A stretch of DNA of 7,292 bases, taken from contig JANQRM010000617.1 of the NCBI GenBank assembly GCA_028284565.1, positions 1-7,292 on the forward strand, read 5' to 3'. This document shows, piece after piece, positions 3,310 through 7,292 of this stretch. The translations under genes were made by a program, and so were the position numbers. The DNA comes from Anaerolineae bacterium (GTDB lineage Bacteria; Chloroflexota; Anaerolineae; Aggregatilineales; Phototrophicaceae). Positions within the stretch are counted from its first letter, which is position 1. Every line of letters begins with the position of its first letter. The notes beneath the pieces are model-generated. The model ran no database searches and was not told the origin of the DNA. It worked only from the letters and a program-made list of their open reading frames with translations.

Positions 3310-6297
3310 TCAAGGCAAATTTTTGGCGAGGAATTTGATTTTATGGCATCAGTCGCGCATATCGTGCGTCGTCGTCGCGCACGGAAGAGTCGCCGTCGGG
3401 CAGAAAAACGAGAACGTCGCATTTGGTTGAGTATCGCCATTGTATTATTAGCGGTGCTGGTCATCGCGCCGATAGTGACGGTCTTCGGCTTGGCATTGGT
3501 TTTATATGGACAGGCAACGCAACATCTTCCCACACCTGCGGAGACGATTTATCTTGACCCCATTATAGGTACTACTCAGCTGGTTGACCGTAGTGGAGGA
3601 ACTTTGATTTATGCGCTACAAGACCCCCTTGGTAATGAACGTATCTGGATAGATTTGGAGGAGATGCCATCACTTGTTTTGGATGCAACGCTTATGATGG
3701 AGGACCCTGACTTTTTGGACGCGACTCGTTTTGATATCAGTCGCGCCTTTACACAGATGTGGCAATATATCTTGGGTGGGACGATCCCACGAGAACGCTC
3801 GATTGCTGGACGTTTAATTGACAAGACTTTGCTTCCCCAAGCGCGCCAACCGGAACTGGATTCAGCCTTACTTGATCTTACCTTTCGTCATGAGATTAAA
3901 AGGCAATTTAGCCCGATAGAATTGCTTGAATGGTATCTGAATACGAATTTTTATGGCAACGATGCCTATGGCATATCTGCGGCGGCAGAAGTCTATCTCG
4001 GTAAGTCGGTACAAGATTTGACAGTGGACGAAATTGCCTTACTGGTTGCTATTCCGCCCGAACCACGCTTTAATCCCTTCGATAATCTGACGGCGGCAAC
4101 CGGACGGCGAGATAATCTCTTACGGGATTTGTTGGCAAATGGGCATATCTCTCAAGTGGATTTTGATACAGCGATTGCACGGGCGACTCCCTTGCGTCGT
4201 GATTTGATTCAATCACCCTTCTTCGCGCCCGATTTTGCCTTGTATGCGAGAGAACAAGCCGAAGGCATCCTTGATTCACTCGGACTCGATGGCTCAACGA
4301 TGGTATCACGCAACGGTCTGCGAATTACCACAACACTCGATATGGATTTGTATCTGCAAGCGGATTGTGCCTTGCGCGCCCATTTGCGACGCTTGCAAGG
4401 TGTGTCTGCAAATGATGTGACCCAAATTGATACGCCCTGCACCACGTTAAATTATCTGGTGCAACCCTTCAATGTTGACCCATCGATTCCGCCGACAGAA
4501 GGGGCATTGGTCGCGATTAATGTCGATACAGGTGAGATTTTAAGCATGGTCGGGACAGCAACAGATGTGCGCTATCAACCGGGTCCGACTCTCCAGACGT
4601 TTGCCTATTTTGAAGGCTTTTTGCGTCGCTTATTTACGCCTGCTTCGATGGTGCTGGATATTCCTCAACCCTTCACAGGTCCCGCAGATGGCTTGATTTA
4701 TACGCCCAGTAATCCCGATGGGGTTTTTCGGGGTCCCGTTAATTTGCGCGATGCGATGGTGAGTGGTCTGTTACCGCCTGTGGTTTCCGTCGCCGATAGT
4801 CGTGGGATGAGTTCGGTATTAGTGTCAGCACATCTAATTGGCATCAACAGCTTGGATACGCGCGCGAGGACGTATGATTTGTCTCTGTTGGAGCGTGGTG
4901 GCACTGTGTCCGTGCTGGATATGACCTATTCGTATTCTGTATTTGCGTCAATGGGTGTGATGAACGGTATTGATACCGACCCAATTGATACGGGCTTTCG
5001 CACTCGCGATCCAGTAGCTGTCTTACGGATTGAAGATGCAGATGGAAACGTGCTATGGGAATATGACGAGACGATTCAACAACTCAGCCAATCAAGTGTC
5101 TTTGAGCCAAGTTTAGGCTTTTTGGTGAACGATATTTTGTCTGACAGTGCCACTCGTCGCTCGGTTTTAGGTATCAATGATGAGACATTGACCCTCACTC
5201 GTCCATCGGCAGTGGTCAACGGTTTGACGAGTGATTTCTCAGAAAACTGGACAGTAGGCTACACACCACAACTGGTAACAGCAGTACATCTGGGGCGGTT
5301 TGATGGACAGGCGATGTCGATGGATGTGCATGGCTTGCAGGGGGCGACGATTGTCTGGCGTGCTTTAATGAATTACGCACATGACCGCGACGGCTTACCC
5401 ATCGAAGATTGGACTCAACCCCCCGATGTCGAAAGTTATGTGGTGTGTGACCGTTCAGGTCTCATTCCAAGCGGGACGAATCCTTGCCCGACCCGCCAAG
5501 TACTCGTGCCACCCGGTTCGCTGATTTTGGAGGATACCTTCTGGCAGAGTGTAGAGATAAACAGTCAGACGGGTCAATTGGCGACAGCGAATACCGAAGA
5601 TGCGCTACGAACCGAAGCAGTCTACTTCATCCCACCGGATTCAGCGATGGAGTGGTGGGTCGCAAATAATCAACCACTACCGCCTACTGAGTTCGATACC
5701 TTGAGTCGTCCTGAAGTGTTGCAAGCGGTGCAAATCCTCCAGCCCGATGATTTTGCCTATGTTGGAGGTGTACTAGACGTGCGTGGCACGATTGATGATA
5801 CGGATATTGAGTATTATCAATTGTCCTTTGGAGAAGGAGTGAACCCGCGTGAATGGTTGGATATTGGTGGACAACAGACAGAATTTACACCCGGTACTTC
5901 TCTGATAGCGTGGGATTCCGCTGGATTAGATGGAGTCTATACGTTGCAATTGTCGGTGGTCTTCAACGACGGCAGTATTGACAATGCCACTACGCTAGTG
6001 ACTGTGGATAACATCGCACCAACAGTCGATTTGCAAGCAGGGACACTGGGGCAGGTCTTCCGCTTCCCAACCGAAAGTGTGATACCACTGACGGCGAATG
6101 CAACGGACAATCTGGCGATTGATCGCGTGGACTTTTATCACAATGGCTTGTTCCTCGGCACGGATGAAGAATGGCCCTATGGCTTTGAGTTCGACATCAC
6201 GCGCACCGGAATTGAAGTCTTTACAGCTGTTGTCTTTGATGAGGTCGGCAACAGCACGCAACAGGATATTGAAGTCGAAGTGGTTCGGGATGGTTAA
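3301..6297 (+). CDS. Class A PBP-like protein with degenerate GT51 and transpeptidase active sites and C-terminal Ig-like domains (probable pseudoenzyme)
   Basis: A 998-residue envelope protein with bifunctional PBP layout. It has a basic tail (22-40), a membrane helix (41-70), a GT51-like domain (about 95-295), a transpeptidase-like domain (about 400-695) and a C716/C729 segment, probably a disulfide. Two Ig-like domains follow (about 806-904 and 906-995). Scaffold landmarks are strong: LLEWYLN (208-214), FRGPVNLRDA (476-485) and WTVGYTP (650-656). Catalytic motifs are not. SxxK is PTLQ (429-432), SxN is GLL (489-491), KTG is VNG (639-641). In GT51, E134-D135 survives, but the GSTITQQ region reads RSIAGRL (166-172) and RKxxE reads SALLD (188-192). 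Ungapped matches around the transpeptidase motifs make misalignment unlikely. It probably cannot polymerise or crosslink glycan; its role is unknown. The ATG at 3343 (GAGG 11 bases upstream, then the basic tail) is the likelier start, giving 984 residues; GTG at 3301 is possible. The uninterrupted frame argues against a pseudogene. Confidence 0.9.
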   Translation: MLDSRQIFGEEFDFMASVAHIVRRRRARKSRRRAEKRERRIWLSIAIVLLAVLVIAPIVTVFGLALVLYGQATQHLPTPAETIYLDPIIGTTQLVDRSGGTLIYALQDPLGNERIWIDLEEMPSLVLDATLMMEDPDFLDATRFDISRAFTQMWQYILGGTIPRERSIAGRLIDKTLLPQARQPELDSALLDLTFRHEIKRQFSPIELLEWYLNTNFYGNDAYGISAAAEVYLGKSVQDLTVDEIALLVAIPPEPRFNPFDNLTAATGRRDNLLRDLLANGHISQVDFDTAIARATPLRRDLIQSPFFAPDFALYAREQAEGILDSLGLDGSTMVSRNGLRITTTLDMDLYLQADCALRAHLRRLQGVSANDVTQIDTPCTTLNYLVQPFNVDPSIPPTEGALVAINVDTGEILSMVGTATDVRYQPGPTLQTFAYFEGFLRRLFTPASMVLDIPQPFTGPADGLIYTPSNPDGVFRGPVNLRDAMVSGLLPPVVSVADSRGMSSVLVSAHLIGINSLDTRARTYDLSLLERGGTVSVLDMTYSYSVFASMGVMNGIDTDPIDTGFRTRDPVAVLRIEDADGNVLWEYDETIQQLSQSSVFEPSLGFLVNDILSDSATRRSVLGINDETLTLTRPSAVVNGLTSDFSENWTVGYTPQLVTAVHLGRFDGQAMSMDVHGLQGATIVWRALMNYAHDRDGLPIEDWTQPPDVESYVVCDRSGLIPSGTNPCPTRQVLVPPGSLILEDTFWQSVEINSQTGQLATANTEDALRTEAVYFIPPDSAMEWWVANNQPLPPTEFDTLSRPEVLQAVQILQPDDFAYVGGVLDVRGTIDDTDIEYYQLSFGEGVNPREWLDIGGQQTEFTPGTSLIAWDSAGLDGVYTLQLSVVFNDGSIDNATTLVTVDNIAPTVDLQAGTLGQVFRFPTESVIPLTANATDNLAIDRVDFYHNGLFLGTDEEWPYGFEFDITRTGIEVFTAVVFDEVGNSTQQDIEVEVVRDG

Positions 6298-6400
6298 TAT
6301 CAGCGATTTGCCTGTTTGGTAGGTCGATTGTTTGTGATTTGTTGGTGAAATTCATTGATTACAGACGTTTGTCCTTGTCGTGTCTTCATTCCTCAACGAG

Positions 6401-6422
6401 TTTATCCCAAATTTGGGATAAA
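6401..6422. repeat. Perfect 22-bp palindrome
   Basis: The bases read the same on both strands for 11 bases either side of the centre (TTTATCCCAAA and its complement). As RNA it would form a 9-bp stem with an AAUU loop. It lies 103 bases after the PBP-like stop codon and directly abuts a second palindrome. It could be a protein-binding site, a 3' hairpin or part of a dispersed element. Confidence 0.8.
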
Positions 6423-6442
6423 AACTCCTGCTAGCAGGAGTT
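6418..6442 (-). terminator. Possible leftward intrinsic terminator formed by the second palindrome
   Basis: On the minus strand the stem AACTCCTG/CAGGAGTT runs into five T residues (GGAG, then TTTTT, then ATCCC). On the plus strand the hairpin is followed by TTAACAGAC, which lacks a U run. No leftward gene is seen to the right, so either an antisense or small RNA ends here or the match is a by-product of the palindromes. Confidence 0.35.
6423..6442. repeat. Perfect 20-bp palindrome abutting the first
   Basis: AACTCCTGCT and its exact complement are centred on CTAG. As RNA it gives an 8-bp GC-containing stem with a four-base loop. No base separates it from the 22-bp palindrome to its left. 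The unrelated arm sequences show they are not copies of each other. Confidence 0.8.
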
Positions 6443-6791
6443 AACAGACAAATATTTGAGTCATGGGGCAGATAATAGCTTGCAGATTTTATGTTTGTCT
6501 GGTGTTTGAATCTGGTTTGTTTAGACAGACTTTTGGTGGTGCTAACTTTCCAACAGGAAGCCGAAGCGAGAATGTATGACGCTTTTCTAAGCCCTATAGC
6601 GGGTCAGCAACTCAGCTGTCTAGTTATTAGGATGTTAAGGTGCGGTAGATGGTTGGTGTGAGGATTTATCGTATCATAAAAACAGGTTCTATGCGGTTAG
6701 AGTGTGCATACATTTGTTCTGATTTGTTTTCGGTAGGGGTCACATAGTAAGTGATGCCATGATTCGTCATTATTGCGAAAGCATAAGAAGA

Positions 6792-6808
6792 GCCTAAATT
6801 CGCCTAAA
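6792..6808 (+). repeat. Direct repeat GCCTAAA x2, 10-base period
   Basis: GCCTAAA occurs at 6792-6798 and 6802-6808, separated by TTC, one helical turn apart. Tandem 7-base half-sites of about this period are the usual binding layout for OmpR/PhoB-type regulators. The repeat lies about 155-170 bases upstream of the TPR gene start. The link to the regulator in this window is inference. Confidence 0.35.
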
Positions 6809-6862
6809 ATGAAGACAAAATTATCTCTCAAAGAGCGTTCAGGCATATCGTGAATTTAGCCA

Positions 6863-6888
6863 CCACTTACCCTTCAGCCACTACCCTT
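6863..6888 (+). repeat. Near-direct repeat CCACTTACCCTT / CCACTACCCTT
   Basis: Two copies start 15 bases apart (6863 and 6878) and differ by one base of length. AGCCAC also repeats at 6858 and 6876. They end about 35 bases upstream of the -10-like box of the TPR gene, a position typical of an activator site. Confidence 0.35.
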
Positions 6889-6923
6889 TAGTCAAATCAA
6901 TGTTTCTCTGTGCCAGCTTGCGT

Positions 6924-6929
6924 TACAAT
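6924..6929 (+). promoter_or_regulatory. Candidate -10 box (TACAAT) for the TPR gene
   Basis: TACAAT matches consensus at five of six positions and lies 32 bases before the ATG at 6962, giving a leader of about 25 bases. No good -35 lies 16-18 bases upstream, so activator dependence or a false match are both possible. Confidence 0.35.
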
Positions 6930-6961
6930 GATGATGTCATGGGAAAACGAAAGGGACGCAG

Positions 6962-7292
6962 ATGTCCGAGCAACAAATCCGGCAATTGCTGAAGTTGGGA
7001 ATCGTTTCGCTAAAAGAGGGAGATAAAGACAAAGCTCGACGTGCCTTTCTGGCAGTGATTAAACTTGATTCCAAAAGTGAGCCCGCATGGATTGGATTGC
7101 TATCAGCAGGGAAGGATTCCAAAGAGCAACTGACCGCGCTCAAACGCCTGCTGGAAATCAACCCAGACCATCCCAAAGCATTGGAAACCCTAGCGCGTGC
7201 CGGATTGAATCGTGAACAACTCTTGGGCAAAACGGTCACTGGGGCATTAAGCGAGCAAGCTCCCCAACCGAGTAAGACTACTGCTGTTCCTG
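6962..7292 (+). CDS. TPR (tetratricopeptide) protein, N-terminal part; 3' end outside window
   Basis: The frame is open from ATG 6962 to the right edge (110 codons) with no stop. The start is well supported by AAGGG (6951-6955) six bases upstream; no in-frame ATG was found in the 35 bases upstream. Residues 6-38 form a TPR-like helix pair (LLKLGIVSLKEGDKDKARR, then AFLAVIKLD). Residues 40-75 form a second (PAWIGLLSAG, KEQLTALKRLLEINPDHPKAL). This opening, one TPR pair followed by an 'INPDHPKALETL' segment, is in my memory a common N-terminal module of Chloroflexota proteins, which then continue through a Pro/Ser/Thr linker into varied, often membrane or regulatory, domains. The linker seems to begin near residue 96. 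No signal peptide is present. TPRs mediate protein-protein contacts; the true function depends on the missing C-terminus. Confidence 0.85.
   Translation, partial: MSEQQIRQLLKLGIVSLKEGDKDKARRAFLAVIKLDSKSEPAWIGLLSAGKDSKEQLTALKRLLEINPDHPKALETLARAGLNREQLLGKTVTGALSEQAPQPSKTTAVP

Larger units (their letters stand above)
6298..6961. other. 664-base non-coding stretch between the PBP-like and TPR genes
   Basis: All frames are broken by frequent stops and I recognise no tRNA, rRNA or known RNA. It contains the abutting palindromes at 6401-6442, an 8-base inverted pair CAGACAAA/TTTGTCTG (6446-6453 and 6494-6501), GT-rich runs near 6325-6345 and 6492-6520, and short direct repeats at 6792-6808 and 6863-6888. 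No clear terminator for the PBP-like gene is seen on the plus strand. An unrecognised RNA or a decayed gene remnant cannot be excluded. Confidence 0.6.

Noticed and set aside
3301..3342. GTG at 3301 as the main start of the PBP-like gene
   Set aside because: It adds 14 residues with no signal character. The ATG at 3343 follows a GAGG and leads directly into the basic tail. GTG stays possible because AAGGTG lies just upstream.
3228..3533. Minus-strand frame opposite the start of the PBP-like gene
   Set aside because: It is Arg-rich only because it mirrors the Arg codons of the basic tail, and it conflicts with the promoter region.
3301..6297. Reading the PBP-like gene as a decaying pseudogene
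   Set aside because: The frame is intact over nearly 1000 codons, conserved scaffold motifs and Ig-like domains remain, and only catalytic residues are changed, which fits a maintained pseudoenzyme better.
6541..6700. Possible tRNA-like or transposon-end sequence in the intergenic stretch
   Set aside because: No cloverleaf, paired terminal inverted repeats or recognisable coding remnant could be built on either strand.
6937..7239. 100-codon minus-strand frame opposite the TPR gene
   Set aside because: The plus strand encodes a clear TPR helix pattern with a good ribosome binding site; the minus frame is Ser/Arg-rich with no family resemblance.

Overview
The window most likely comes from a Chloroflexota genome, in the Anaerolineae or a close relative, chromosomal and of moderate GC. 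This is inferred from protein family resemblance recalled from knowledge, not from a search. The clues are a class A penicillin-binding-protein (PBP) architecture with a 'C-D-x-S-G-L-x-P ... C-P' segment and C-terminal Ig-like domains, a DUF5996 protein, and an N-terminal TPR (tetratricopeptide) module of the style common in that phylum. No transposase, integrase, CRISPR array, tRNA or rRNA was seen.

Layout, left to right. (1) Bases 1-484 (+) hold the C-terminal part of a GT-B family 4 glycosyltransferase. (2) It converges, with a 3-base gap, on a leftward block of four genes: the OmpR-type response regulator (3147/3162 to 2416), a DoxX-family membrane protein (2275 to 1769), a DUF5996 protein (1703 to 915) and a 111-residue protein (823 to 488). 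Intrinsic terminators follow the regulator (about 2390-2367) and the DUF5996 gene (902-871). The block therefore reads as three transcription units: regulator alone, doxX plus DUF5996, and the small protein with its own -10-like box. (3) A divergent promoter region, 3163-3342, separates the regulator from a large rightward gene (3343 or 3301 to 6297). (4) A 664-base stretch without a convincing gene, 6298-6961, holds two abutting perfect palindromes (6401-6442) and short direct repeats. (5) From 6962 a TPR protein runs off the right edge.

The most notable item is the large rightward gene. Its layout is that of a bifunctional class A PBP: basic cytoplasmic tail, one membrane helix, GT51-like domain, transpeptidase-like domain, and two Ig-like domains. 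Essentially every catalytic motif has been replaced. SxxK reads PTLQ, SxN reads GLL, KTG reads VNG, and the GT51 motifs 2 and 3 are eroded. The reading frame is nonetheless intact for almost 1000 codons and the surrounding scaffold is well kept. It therefore looks like a maintained pseudo-PBP, perhaps structural, regulatory or ligand-sensing, rather than a decaying gene.

The divergent response regulator shares promoter DNA with it. A leftward promoter (TTGACT-17-TATATT) overlaps a weaker rightward one (TTGTAA-17-TAATAT), and several small repeats lie nearby. A regulatory link between the orphan regulator and the pseudo-PBP is a reasonable hypothesis, not shown by the sequence. No histidine kinase is present in the window.
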